64,000 nt of DNA from Cerioporus squamosus (taxonomy: Eukaryota > Basidiomycota > Agaricomycetes > Polyporales > Polyporaceae), in contig JABYQS010000014.1 in NCBI GenBank assembly GCA_022592435.1, positions 372,001-436,000 on the forward strand, given 5' to 3'. The position numbers and the translations under genes were made by a program. The notes beneath the pieces were generated by a model, which had not been told where the DNA came from, made no database searches, and saw only the letters and a program-made list of their open reading frames with translations. How positions within the stretch are numbered: the stretch's first letter is position 1; the number at the start of each line of letters is the position of its first letter. Positions 34,401-44,664 of the stretch are shown here, piece by piece.

Positions 34401-36429
34401 TTTATCATATCATAGGCTTTCTCTTGGTCCAGCGCCACAATCGCGCCATTCTTCTCTTCAGCTTCTGCGTACTCAAGGATCATACGCGACAGCTTTATAT
34501 GATCAAAATTTGTCTTCCAGGTATGAAGGCAGCTTGATCTGGGGGGACAAGCGACTTAACGACTCCTGACAATTTCATTGCCAGAACTCTCGTCATGACT
34601 TTATAGTCAGAGTTAAGGAGGGTGATTGGCCTATAGTTAACTACCTCGCGCTGATCCTTTTTAAGTTTGTAGATTGGGCATATCCAGCCTACCGTAAACG
34701 TCGTCGCAGGGTCAACACCATGCGCTTCAATATCATTGAAGACCATCCTCATAACTCCAGAGATGCGCAATCCCGGGCGATCATCCCCTTCACCCGCTTC
34801 CTCCCACTTGAGGAGTAGTTTCCACAGCTCAGCCGGCAGCCCGTCCAATCCCGGCGCTTTGCCGAGAGGGGCGTCCTTGACAGCCTCTATCACTTCACAG
34901 GTACGTATCTTCCTAGCAACCGCACCTTTCTGCTGAGTGCTGAGCGACGCATCCAGTGGTTCCAGCGCATCTGCTATAGCTGTCCCGTGGTCTATGTTCT
35001 CCACCGTGTCATCATCCTGAAGACTATCATAGTGCGCTCTCGCCACCTCAGCCATGCGAGGCGACGCACTCGTGTAAGTTCTCCGTCCAGATTCGTCCGT
35101 GCATACTCTCAGCTCATGGATTACTGTGCTCGGCAGTTGCGGGGCATTTAATTTCGACCAGTACTTCGTCATCGTCTCGCCCTGGAGCCAATCCCTAGTC
35201 GCAACATTCCTCCTCTTCCTATCAAACCGTCTAATCTCAAGCTTCGCCAACCGTTCCTGCAGAATGGCCACCCCTTGCTCATCTGGGTCAGGAGATTCCA
35301 GGAGACACTTAATGTTGTCTTCCAGAGCTGTAATACGTCTATCGATCTTCGGAATTAGGGATTTTGCTCGCTTTCGCGCTGCGTTCTTGAGGTCACACTT
35401 GAAGGTATGATAAAGCTTCTGGGGGTTGTTCTCAAGGGACCTTACTCCAAGGCTCCCCAGGTCCCCTTGCAGCTTAAGTCCCAGTTGTCGGAGCGTTCTG
35501 GCAAACTCTCCGTCCGAGAGTATAGCCACAGGTAACGCCCACCTCCCTTTCCCAAGTCCAGGGGCTTTATAGTTCGCTAGCGAGACAGATACTACTCGGT
35601 GGTCCGTGGGGAATCCCGGCCCACTGATAGTCCAGTCTTCTGCCCGGCGCATGAGTTCCTCTGTCACGTACACTCGGTCAATTCGTGACTGGCTGCCAGT
35701 CGCTGTTTGGAGGTACGTGAACGCCTTCTCTCTCGGATTATTGACGCGCCATCCATCCGATACCCGCAGGTACCCCGTTAGCCGTCGGAGCGCATCAACA
35801 GCATCAACCTGGTCAGGATGCGGCGGCAGCCGGTCTCCAGCCTCTTCTACAACGTTGAAGTCGCCTAGGAGGGCTTCCGGTTTCTTCAGCCGCGATGCGC
35901 GCACACGCTCCATAACTGTCTCCCAGAATGTCTCATTCTCCGCAGTTGCGTTAGGAGCGTAGATGTTGAGGACTCGGGCCACACGGTCCCCAGTCCACCT
36001 GAAAGATAGTATTGCGGCTCTTCCCGGAACAATCGGCTCCATAGACAGGTCCTCCGTGCTTACAATGCGCGTGTTAACCGCGAATGCAACTCCACGTGCA
36101 CCCGTTTCATTGTCCAAGTCCGGACTGCCAAAGATCTTCATAGTTGCACCAAATAGCTCATTGAGGCTTGCTATTCGGTCTGCATTGAGGTGCGTTTCTT
36201 GCAGCCCGATGACCGCAATCCGCTGATCTCTCATTAACTGATTGATTCGTAGCCACTTCTCGCCCGCCGCGTGCGGTCCTGTAGTCCCATATCCACGCAT
36301 GTTAAGTGAGGCAATTCCAATTCGTCCTTTCGTTCGTCGTTTCGGGGTTCTGCCATGCCTGTTTCCCCCTCCTCCCGCGCGGTCACCACCACCACCCGGG
36401 GGGGAGGTATACCGTTGTCCAAGTGCCCG
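31499..36429 (-). CDS. LINE ORF2: APE endonuclease-reverse transcriptase-RNase H, one frameshift
   Basis: Element polyprotein that nicks DNA and reverse-transcribes the RNA. The open frame begins after a stop at 36432-36430; the first ATG (36300) falls inside the endonuclease motif IASLNMRGYG, so the true start is unclear. Endonuclease motifs: GLQETHLN, LLGDFNVVEE, RIDRVYV, TDHRVVSVS. RT: PGLDGLPAELWK, NYRPITLLN, GVRQGDPMSCLLF and the catalytic FADD in ALFADDTMAYL. RNase H: FTDGSCKENG, NQAAEVYAIE, VSDSKFAIDG, GHSGVLGNEGADALAK. A terminal CCHC-like motif is CQVCGVEDSMDHILLEC. The frame is broken once, near 34490-34510: the first part (to 34495) and the second part (from 34483) are offset by one base inside the RT, between FIPGRQI and the KLSRMILEYAE segment. 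About 1,640 aa if whole. Mutation or sequencing error cannot be told apart. Confidence 0.9.
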
Positions 36430-36994
36430 TCAGCTCCGGGTCTTTCATCGTCAAGGAGGGCCGCACCACGCCGCTCATCATCTCCAGTCCCGGAGAGGCG
36501 CCATTCACCAGTACCAGATGTAATGCCAGAATTGGGGGGGTTTGTTATAGTATTGTTCGCAGTCGCAATCTCGAGCTAGGGTACGACCATACCCCCAGCT
36601 CCAGACGTATACCCGACGTCACGGGAGACATCCAAGCTCACGCCAGGCGCAAGCTCGTTCGCTTAATGCACGGTATGTCATACCTGAATAGGCAGCCGTC
36701 ATCGCCGCACCGTCCTGTAACTTTACAGCCAGTATATTAAGGCGCAGCGGAGGTTTCGCTATCGTGAGCCATTAGTTATTCGCACATCTCAAGGCCGTTG
36801 GGGCAGCAGTCAATCGCAGAGTTCCAAGCATATACGGTCTTCATATTGCGTCAACGTATTCTTACATACACAGACCGTAGAACCTCGTTCGTATGAGAAG
36901 CAGTCACAGATGCGTAGAGATCACGTAGCCAGGGACACAGAAACATCAGCGTATTCGTACAGCGGCCCATATGCAAGGCCACGACCGTTCACCG
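36430..36994 (-). other. Spacer between ORF1 and ORF2 of the retroelement
   Basis: About 565 nt without a long frame of its own. It includes stop codons in all frames, a G/C-homopolymer-rich stretch near 36395-36410 and the region where ORF2 must start translation. Confidence 0.5.
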
Positions 36995-39669
36995 TCAGAA
37001 CACGCTCAGGCCCGACCCTCCTGAGCCACCAGCCGCGCCCGGTCCACCGCCACGCCCGTTGTGGCCATGGTTGAATGGCGGTCCTTCACCAGGCGGGTAG
37101 AACGGCCCCCGTGCCTTCCTCTGCTTGCCATTGCTGTTGCCGCTGCCATTGCCATTGCCGTTGGCGTTGGCGTTGCACATCTCCCTAGACTCGCGCTGCC
37201 TGAAGATGAGAGAGCTTCCGGGTTGAGGTGGGGCCTCACGAGCCGGCTCCGGGCGGAGGACAGGTCCAAGGTACCCCGGGAGGCCCGGGTACGGACACGC
37301 ATGCGAGGGGTGGTCCGAGCCCGCGCAGATGTCGCAGCGGTAGAGTGTCGGAACAGCAGGAGAGTTGAGTCCGTCCTCGAAGACGACTCGTGCAATGGAC
37401 TCTCGCAGGTAGCGCCACGCATCAACATCAATCGCGGGGGACTGCATGTAGACGCGAGCGGCGATGGTTCGGTCTGAGTGGGTGCTGACGTCGACGGAGA
37501 CAGTTTCAAGGAGGTAGTCCACAGCATCGTTCGGCGGCATGCCCGAGAACATCGGGTTGAGGGCGACGTGCTGGGCCAAGATGTGCCGAACCTCCGCGCT
37601 CTCAAAAGTTGTCCGAATCATTGTCGCGATTTGTGTTCCAATGTTCGTCGCGAACCCGGTGAGGACAAGGATGACCTGCGGGTCCGGAGTGAGCTCGTGG
37701 ACCGAATACGTCACAAGGGGCGTGGACACAAAGCGTCGCTGGATCATCATATCCGCCCCAGCTGCGGTGAGGCCACGAAGGAACCACGCCGACGCCGGGG
37801 CACCAGGGACTGGGATGCGCGATGGCCGGGGGGGGACAACGAAAAACTCAGACTCTCCGGTTATGCCACGGACAGAGTCGTACGTACGGTCCATGACGTC
37901 TGCACGCAGCCTCTCAGGCGGGACACCCAGGAGGAGAGGGAAATGGAGGATCACGGTGTTGTCATCGGAGCACCGGACAGCGTCGACGAAGTCCTGGTCG
38001 GATCCAAGTGTAACGCTGTCCGGGTCGTCGTACCGGATCTCCGGGAACCCTCCGCGGGGGACAGGCATCTCCGGCTGTACACCCATGCGTTGCAGGTTGC
38101 GGGGAGTTCGGGCAGGAGGCTGTCCATACGCACGGTACTGCAGGTTGCCCTGCAACTGCGCACCGCCCATAGGATGAAGCGTGTAGATGGGAAGCGGGGT
38201 CTCGCGCGGCACGGGCGTGGAAGAGCACGGGACAGGGATCGGGATCCTAGATGCACTTACCGGGGCGTTGGTCTCGCTGTCACGGGTGACCGGAACATTC
38301 TCCCGGTTCTCCAGTCCTTGGGCAAGGCGGCCCTCCTGAGCAGGTGTCACAGAAGACGCAGTCGCCAAGCCATACACACGCTCCTCATTGTCGCGGCGGT
38401 GGCGTTCAGCAACTTGCCGGTCGAACTCCTCGATGGATGGGAGCCGGTTAGCAGTCCCCTGGTCCTCAAGAGGGCGCGGTTGGATGTCGCGGACAGCGTA
38501 CGGTCCGCCAATAGGCGGGGGCGGAAGAGACCTAGGCGGAAGCTGAGCAGAAGGGCGAGCAAAGGTGTCATACTGTTGGCGAGGGGTGTGGGCATCGAAG
38601 TGGAAGGTGAACACGTCACCCTGCGCCACCGACTGGATGGGGATGTTCAGGGATGCCTCACTGTTCACGTGCAGCGGCCCCGCGACAGCACCGCGTCCGG
38701 GGGAAGCCGGCGCGTCGATCACCATGTCGTCACTGGCAGGCGCTCCGAGCAGAGCGGGATCGGCAGGGGGACGCACAATGTCGAGATAGTCAGAGTCAGA
38801 AAGATGAGGCTCAGGCAGGGTGCGCAGAGCCTGAGCAGCGGTGGTGGGCACCGTCTGCGACTCCAGGGCCAGAGTTGGCACCATGGCGAAGGTCTGCTGG
38901 GGGGTCAGCGTCGACACCGCACTCGACTGCTCATCCTGTGGCGCGAAGCACGTCAGGGACTGCTGAGAGAGACCGCGCGTTCCTACACCAGCATTGCGTC
39001 TGGTAGATGGATCAATCTTGCGACGCCGCTCACGTCCACTGCCTGCGCCCGGCGGTGGAGTGTTGCGTCCACGCTTCCTTGCCTTGGTAGTCGCCTTCAG
39101 AGCACCCGAAGGAGGGACAGCAATGGTACGCGACATTGGCATGTTGTCAGAGTGAGGTAGAGGCGGGGGCTCAGTGCTCATCGTCGGTGTGAAGGAGAAC
39201 GTCTGGCTCGCCACCCTACTGGGGACAGTCGACGGCGGCGGCGGCAGGACTAGGTTCGGGAAGGTGACGTCCGCCCAGTCAACACGTCGCTGGGCAGGAG
39301 GCGGAGGCGTTAGGTTCGGGGCATCAGGCGCAGCGTGCTGGGACGCATCCGTCGGAGTGTCGTTGAGCTGGGGTCCGTCAGCAGGGCGTCATCAGCATAC
39401 AACGCACATGAGCTCACAGTCAGTTCAGTGCCAGTAGCATCCTGGCTCATAGAGAGCGTCGCACTCGGAGGGGACGGCGTCGCCGCCTCCTGCGTCTGGG
39501 AGAAGCTCGAGGAAGGGAGCTGGCTGCTCAGAGCATTCATGAGAGAGGATGAGTGTCGGTCGCCGAACGACGCCACCGGTATTTCGCCCGGCTCTGGGGT
39601 CTCTTCACGGCGAAGGACACGTACGGGGATGGGGCCGAAGGGCGGCAGGGGCAACTTGTCAGGAGGCAT
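36995..39669 (-). CDS. LINE ORF1: Gag-like RNA-binding protein with CCHC knuckle, one frameshift
   Basis: Predicted nucleic-acid chaperone of the element. The likely start is the ATG at 39669 (MPPDKLPLPPFGPIPVRVLR). The reading frame shifts once at about 39370-39395, after which the long frame runs to 36995, for about 890 aa in total. The N-terminal half is Pro/Ser/Thr/Arg-rich and low-complexity, with a basic cluster (TKARKRGRN). The conserved middle (about 37450-37900) holds SRIPVPGAPASAWFLRGLTA and downstream alpha-beta sequence. Then comes a zinc knuckle C-x2-C-x4-H-x4-C (CDICAGSDHPSHAC). The tail is rich in Asn/Gly repeats (NANGNGNGSGNSNG). A single knuckle in ORF1 fits Tad1/I-type elements. 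The only ATG-free start in the long frame is a GTG at 39214, which supports the longer frameshifted model. Confidence 0.8.
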
Positions 39670-40356
39670 GGCTCGGTGCTTAGGCTCGTATTGAGGACAG
39701 TTCTGGGTGCAGGAAGGCGGGGCAGCGAGAAAGAGAGAGAAGGGGCGGGGAAAAAGGGAGAGAGGAAGTCCCAGCAGATTATATCCCCCCGCCGCAGGCC
39801 TCGCTCTCGCTCTTGTCGTCAGAGCCTGGGTCGAAACCTTGAAGCCATGACATCCGCTTCTGCTGGAGCACAGGGCCATTGCGCACTCCCGCTGCCGTTG
39901 GGTGCAGAAGGGTCCGAGGCAATCGAGTACTTGAGGTTATAGAAAGGGATTGCTGGAAGATGGGGTTCCCGGATTAGGAGCGCTTCGAAAGGTTCGAAAT
40001 GCATACTGTTCCCACGGGCCTATGCTAGCGCCGTAACGTCAGAGAACTCCGTCCATACACTCGTTCTCTCATGCTGCACTTGCTACACCTCACTCCTCGC
40101 CGCCGCCACATCGAGGGTCATATAGCGACTCACAAGGGGTTTCCAACGACACCCATTATGCATAGGATACATACACCACTCGCAGTAGGGATACACAGGG
40201 ACAGACACCAAGTAAGGTTCGTAAAACTTATCCCATCTCTTCTCCGCAACCTTGTTCCAGCCCCGCGGCTTCCACCTCTTCTAATGCTTCGATGCCCATA
40301 CTAGACGTCCCAGCTCGCCTCCTGCAGCCTTAGGCCGCCTCTCCAACACTCCCTTA
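39670..40356 (-). other. Retroelement sequence between the extra ORF and ORF1
   Basis: About 690 nt with no frame that shows family features. It contains an AGGGAGAGAGAAAGAG-like purine tract (near 39720-39770, plus strand). Confidence 0.4.
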
Positions 40357-41064
40357 TCAGGTGAACACAGCGATCCCGCTCCACTGGGGACGCGTTTGTC
40401 CTCCCGCAGCCGCGCACACCGCCGCACCGCAAATCCCTTCACGGTCCGGCTCAGCAACCGCAACCCCATGTTCCATGACGACTCTCTCCACACGGGGTTC
40501 CGCGTCCCGGGCTCCGTCGTCCTCCGAAATTCGCACCGTCACATCCCGGTCCCAGGCCAGAGAGAGCCTGACGCGCTTGATAGGATTGATGCCGCATTCG
40601 TTCACGATTTCAAGCGTTACGACCTCCTCATTCCTGCCCACTATCGCCACAACCACTCCGACGACATGCGGGTCGTAGGTTTCATATCGCGGATAGACTA
40701 CCGTTGGTGTGTGGAAGGCAACTCTTGAGAGAGCTAGGATTCTAACCCTCTGTCCAACTTGCAAAGGCTTTGTCGGGGGCAAAGGCACCTCGTAATGGTG
40801 TACAAAGCCTCCTCGGGTATGCGTGAAGTTCTCCGCGGGCTCCTGGCCTATCCATCGTGCGTAGACAGTTGCCGTCCCGTTCCCAGTACACTCATCGAGC
40901 TCACACAGAGGGGTCTCCATCGATAGGGGAGTCTGCATAATAAATGAGTTCCCGTATAGTCGGGGCCATGAAACCAAGTTTACCGTGCCACTATTATAAA
41001 CACAAGAGCACAAAGCAGCTTGAGGTGGAGAGGATATAGGGACTGGGAGTTGCAAGGCAAGCAA
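40357..41064 (-). CDS. Extra ORF upstream of ORF1 in the retroelement, unknown
   Basis: A 235-codon open frame on the coding strand of the element, between its 5' end and ORF1; the start could also be an internal Met near residues 43-50 (MQTPLSMETPL). I do not recognise it. The central part looks like a folded, beta-rich domain: LQVGQRVRILAL, HVVGVVVAIVGRNEEVVTLEIVN and KRVRLSLAWDRDVTVRIS alternate hydrophobic and charged residues in the manner of an SH3/KOW-like or OB-like barrel. The C-terminal 40 residues are acidic then Cys/Ala/Gly-rich. A TATAATA-like run lies near 40995 on the plus strand. Tad1-type elements usually have only two ORFs, so this is either a third element protein or captured host sequence. 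Confidence 0.45.
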   Translation of the reverse strand: MLALQLPVPISSPPQAALCSCVYNSGTVNLVSWPRLYGNSFIMQTPLSMETPLCELDECTGNGTATVYARWIGQEPAENFTHTRGGFVHHYEVPLPPTKPLQVGQRVRILALSRVAFHTPTVVYPRYETYDPHVVGVVVAIVGRNEEVVTLEIVNECGINPIKRVRLSLAWDRDVTVRISEDDGARDAEPRVERVVMEHGVAVAEPDREGICGAAVCAAAGGQTRPQWSGIAVFT

Positions 41065-41838
41065 GTGGGGGGGGGTATCTAATAGTCAGCCCAGAAAAGG
41101 GCTTTAGGGTAGGGTTCGGCAATGAGCGAAAAAGGGTCCTATCCCCAGTGACGTGGCATGTTGTGGCAAGCCAAGCACTAGTCAGTCAAGCTCAGCATCA
41201 GGTGAGCAGGAGAGCAAGGGGAAGTTGTGCGGGTTCGCCAGCTTGTCTGCAGTTGTATCGCGCCGCAATCTAGCAGTATGACATGGAAACGCAGCTACGG
41301 GTTCTACCAACACAAGTACACACCATGCCCGTAAGACAGAGCCAGCGCAGCACTCCGTATCCTACCTACGCGATGAGGCCAGAGTCCCAGGGTCGGGGAT
41401 CCCAAAATGGCAAGGGGCGCGGCGCCCAGGCGCTCAGGCGCTCGGGCCAGCCATTACGAGGCGCTCGGGGGGCTCTGCCAGCGTATGCTCTCGCAGACAC
41501 CAACGTACGCTCGTTCTCCATGCCCCTTCATCCTCTTCTCTCCACCCCACACACCCACGTTCAAGGGTTGGGAGCATTCAAACAAGAGCACGGATTCGTC
41601 CGCCACCCGGTTCTCCACCAGGGGGGTTCAACAGCAGTCGCGTGGGGGTGGTCTCCACTGGCATTCCGCCTACATCACCCAGGGATCATCAACGCATGTC
41701 GCACAGCACACGCTCATACTCTTCTAGTCTCACAGAAGGGGTATACGATGTATTTCAACCACACAGGTGCGAATGCTCTACGTTCGCAACCGTGGGAAAA
41801 CGCCAGCAGGTGGCAGTTCAAGGGAGAGGAGAGCCCCC
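41065..41838 (-). other. 5' region of the retroelement
   Basis: About 770 nt from the extra ORF to the 5' end at the target-site duplication. Includes a G-run near 41068-41076 and the GGCGCTCGGG-type duplicated motif (about 41430-41470). It would hold the internal promoter. A plus-strand ORF here crosses the element border and is not credible. Confidence 0.45.
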
Positions 41839-41853
41839 CCTGCTGCATAAGCT
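41839..41853. repeat. Target-site duplication, right copy
   Basis: CCTGCTGCATAAGCT, an exact copy of 31324-31338, at the 5' boundary of the minus-strand element. Confidence 0.85.
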
Positions 41854-42286
41854 GGAGTTTTCCGATTTCCCTCTGTCATGGGTCGAGGAGCCTTGCCATG
41901 AGAACGGCGTACCATCATCGGGTTCCGGTAAGAGTCTCTCGTGGTCTGCCGTGCTCATCTGGCTCTCAATAGTGATCTCTCCCAGATCAGTTCGCATGCA
42001 AATGGCGCGCATATGGCTTCATCTCCTCATCGGTCGCGTCTCGTGCCCTCAGACACGACAGCGTCGCGCAATTGCCATGTCAATGCCGTCCTCGATAACG
42101 CTTTCTCCGAAAGACGCATACACCCATTACGAGGCGCGTTATCTCCCCAACCTTCCCTTTCCGAGACGTCTAGGCACCACTGTGCCGTCTCTCCCTCCCT
42201 CCACACACGATCACGTGCGCGTGTCGCCATCCAGCCTTCCGTTTGCGCAAGGAATGGCCCTCCGGTCCACTGCGCATACCCACGAC
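41854..42286. other. Intergenic, dioxygenase promoter region
   Basis: Between the retroelement border and the TATA box of the dioxygenase gene. Plus-strand open frames exist but show no family features. Confidence 0.4.
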
Positions 42287-42294
42287 TATAAAAA
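42287..42294 (+). promoter_or_regulatory. TATA box of the dioxygenase gene
   Basis: TATAAAAA about 84-91 bp upstream of the ATG at 42378, a strong consensus core promoter element. Confidence 0.6.
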
Positions 42295-42377
42295 CGCGCT
42301 TTCGATGCACAGATGCCGCATTCGCGTCTTCTAGTCGTCGCGATCACCCCGGCAGGCTCTACCGCTCGCGAGAAACA

Positions 42378-44664
42378 ATGGCTCCTGTCGCAACAAACGA
42401 AACCGAGACTCCCGCCACGAACGGGGCTACCAAAGGCCCCGTGAAGGCCGCCAAGGTCGCCGCGGAACAGTTGTTCAACCCCTTCTACTCGCCGCCGGTG
42501 GCGAACGACAAGGACGACTCCAACTACCAGTTCGCGAAGTACAAGGTACGCTTCCCCGCATCCTGCGATGTCCGCGATGGTTCGACGCTGACCTTCTGCC
42601 TCTGCATCTCAGCCGTACTGGCCAGACGTCAAGTGGGAGCCCCTCACGGAGTTCCCTGTGACGGATGTTGGGCTGAGGGCTGATCCCGAGAAGAAGAGCC
42701 TCTTGTCCGCGGCGTCGAAGATCACCCACTACACGCCTGCGATCGGCACCGAGCTCTCGGGCATCGACCTTCGCCAGCTGTCGGACAGCCAAAAGGATGA
42801 GCTGTGCGTATCTTGTTTCACCGCAGACGATCACGATGCTGACCTGCGATTGACATGCGTTGCGATCTGCAGGGCGTTGCTCGTGGCTGAGCGCGGCGTT
42901 GTTTGTGAGTAGGCTGTTGATGCTAGGGTAACATGTTCCTGACAGATCGACTTGATGCGTTGCAGTCTTCCGCGACCAGGAGATCAACATCCACGAGCAG
43001 CTCGAGCTCGCGCGCCACTTCGGCCGCCTCCACAAGCACGCGACGACCGGCGTCCCACGGGAGCCCGGCCTGGAAGAAGTGCACGGTGGGTTCCCCGGAG
43101 CATCTGAGTGCGATCGCAGTGAAAGGTGCTGATACAGCCCTGTTGCACAGTCGTCTACAACGATGGCGCTCGCCGGCCTGACCCTAGCGCGTTCTCCAAG
43201 ATAGACCTCTGGCACTCCGATGTCTCGTACGAGCTCCAGCCCCCAAGCACGACCTCTCTCAAGGTGATCACGGGCCCTCCGTACGGTGGTGATACGCTCT
43301 GGAGCTCCGGGTGAGGCGCATATACTCTGGGTCATGCGCCCAGCACGTGTACTAACCCCATACCCGCACTAGCTACGCGCTGTACTCGTCCTTCAGCCCT
43401 GGGTTCCAGAAATACCTCGAGGGTCTCACTGCCGTGCACAGCGCCGTCGCCCAAGCAGATGGCGCGCGTGCTGCAGGACAGACAGTCCGCAGGGAGCCCA
43501 TCGAGACCGTCCATCCTGTCGTGCGCGTGCACCCGGTCACCGGATACAAGAGCATCTACGTCAACCCAGGTGCGTGTTCCTCTATCTTACGGATGGTGGA
43601 TGACGTATCTAACATTGTCCCCGGCAGGCTTCACGCGTCGCATTGTTGGCGTGCCCAAGGCGGAGAGCGATGCTATCCTCAGCCTGCTCTTCCATCAGTT
43701 GAGGTGAGTCTCTTCTCTTCGCGGACATATACCAGCTCGGTGGAAGGTTCAGTCCGGTCGTGAGCGGGGCTGCCAAACTTTCCTTTGTATGCAAGAACCG
43801 TCTCGTGGAGTGGTATTGTACCCGTCATCGGGGGCCTGTCGAGATGGCGCCGGCAGGCAGTTAGGCCGTCCAAGTTCCTCCCACCGATCTGGTCGCGCAT
43901 TCCCTTCGTACCACGGCCGAGAACGTCGCTATTTCTCGCAAAGTTTCGTGTACGCCGGACGCCGCTGACCCAGTGTACTTTGTCAGCGAGAACCCCGACT
44001 ATCAGGTCCGCTTCCACTGGGAGCCCAACTCAATCGCCTTCTGGGACAACAGGGTGAGTTCTGGTCCGACACATGTCCGCCATTCCATGACTGCACGCAG
44101 CTTGTTTGACATGCTGCCCCTTCTGCTCGTGTCGGTCGTCCGATTACCTCTTCTGCCTGCCCTCTACTTCCCTGCCCTTCTCCTTCTCACCGCTTTCGAC
44201 TCGGCTCCCTCACCTTCGCACCCCCTTCCCTGTCGCACACCTGTCTCCTACGCATCTGCCCATCTCCATCTCTCGCACCCCCGCGAGCACATCCCTATCT
44301 CCCCCCATCTGCATCTGCCTGTCCGTCCCATCTCCCATCTACCTGGCATCTTTCACCCATCTCGATGCCCCTTCCCCTCCTCCCGCTCATGTCCCCCCTC
44401 TATCCTCCTCTCTTCGCTGACACGCGATCACTGACACGCGCGTGCACACAGATCGTGACGCACTCCGCGACGTTCGACTTCTTCCCGCACACGCGGCATG
44501 CGCTGCGCGCGACCCCGCACGGCGAGCGCCCCACGTCCGTCGCCGACTTCGAGGCGCAGACCGGCCGCGTCGCCAAGGACTGGCAGCGCGACATCTGGGC
44601 GAAGCAGGGCATCGCGGCTGACGCGCCCGCCAGCACGAACCGCCCCAAGGGCTACAACGACTGA
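42378..44664 (+). CDS. TauD/TfdA-type Fe(II)/2-oxoglutarate dioxygenase (Jlp1-like)
   Basis: Nine exons (42378-42545, 42613-42803, 42873-42904, 42966-43085, 43151-43310, 43373-43569, 43628-43703, 43987-44053, 44452-44664) give 407 aa. It probably oxidises sulfonates such as taurine to release sulfite for sulfur assimilation, as yeast Jlp1 does; the substrate is inferred. The iron ligands are H and D in LWHSDVSYE and the distal His in IVTHSATFDF; the oxoglutarate-binding Arg is in HALRATPHGERP. Other family blocks: GTELSGIDLRQLSD, VVFFRDQEI, HFGRLHKH, GGDTLWSSGYALY, SIYVNPGFTRRI and AFWDNR. The last two introns are much longer (283 and 398 nt) than the others, and the final one is strongly pyrimidine-rich. 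The distal His is encoded directly after that long intron. Confidence 0.92.
44054..44451 (+). repeat. Long pyrimidine-rich intron of the dioxygenase gene
   Basis: A 398-nt intron (GTGAGT...CACACAG) dominated by C/T from about 44115 to 44415, with many CTCCC/CATCT units. Ordinary introns here are 45-70 nt. No ORF or RNA gene recognised in it. Confidence 0.7.

Larger units (their letters stand above)
31338..41838 (-). mobile_element. Full-length LINE-type non-LTR retrotransposon, about 10.5 kb
   Basis: Minus-strand element limited by a 15-bp direct repeat (31324-31338 and 41839-41853) with an A17 tail at the 3' end (T-run 31338-31354 on the plus strand), the hallmarks of target-primed reverse transcription. 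The 5' end begins in a G-run (plus-strand C-run ending 41838). Order on the element: a 5' region of about 0.8 kb, an extra ORF (41064-40357), ORF1 (39669-36995), ORF2 (36429-31499) and about 0.15 kb of 3' sequence. ORF2 with APE endonuclease, RT, RNase H and terminal CCHC is the Tad1-like arrangement of fungal LINEs (clade inferred, not computed). It inserted between the PEBP-like and dioxygenase genes. The clean flanks and full length suggest a fairly recent insertion, although two frameshifts are present. Confidence 0.92.

Noticed and set aside
37478..39160. 560-codon open frame on the plus strand inside the retroelement
   Set aside because: It is antisense to ORF1, Arg-rich low-complexity, with no domain; it is a shadow of the GC-rich Gag-like frame.
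41283..41972. 229-codon plus-strand frame
   Set aside because: It crosses the retroelement border at 41838, so it is half element, half host; no domain seen.
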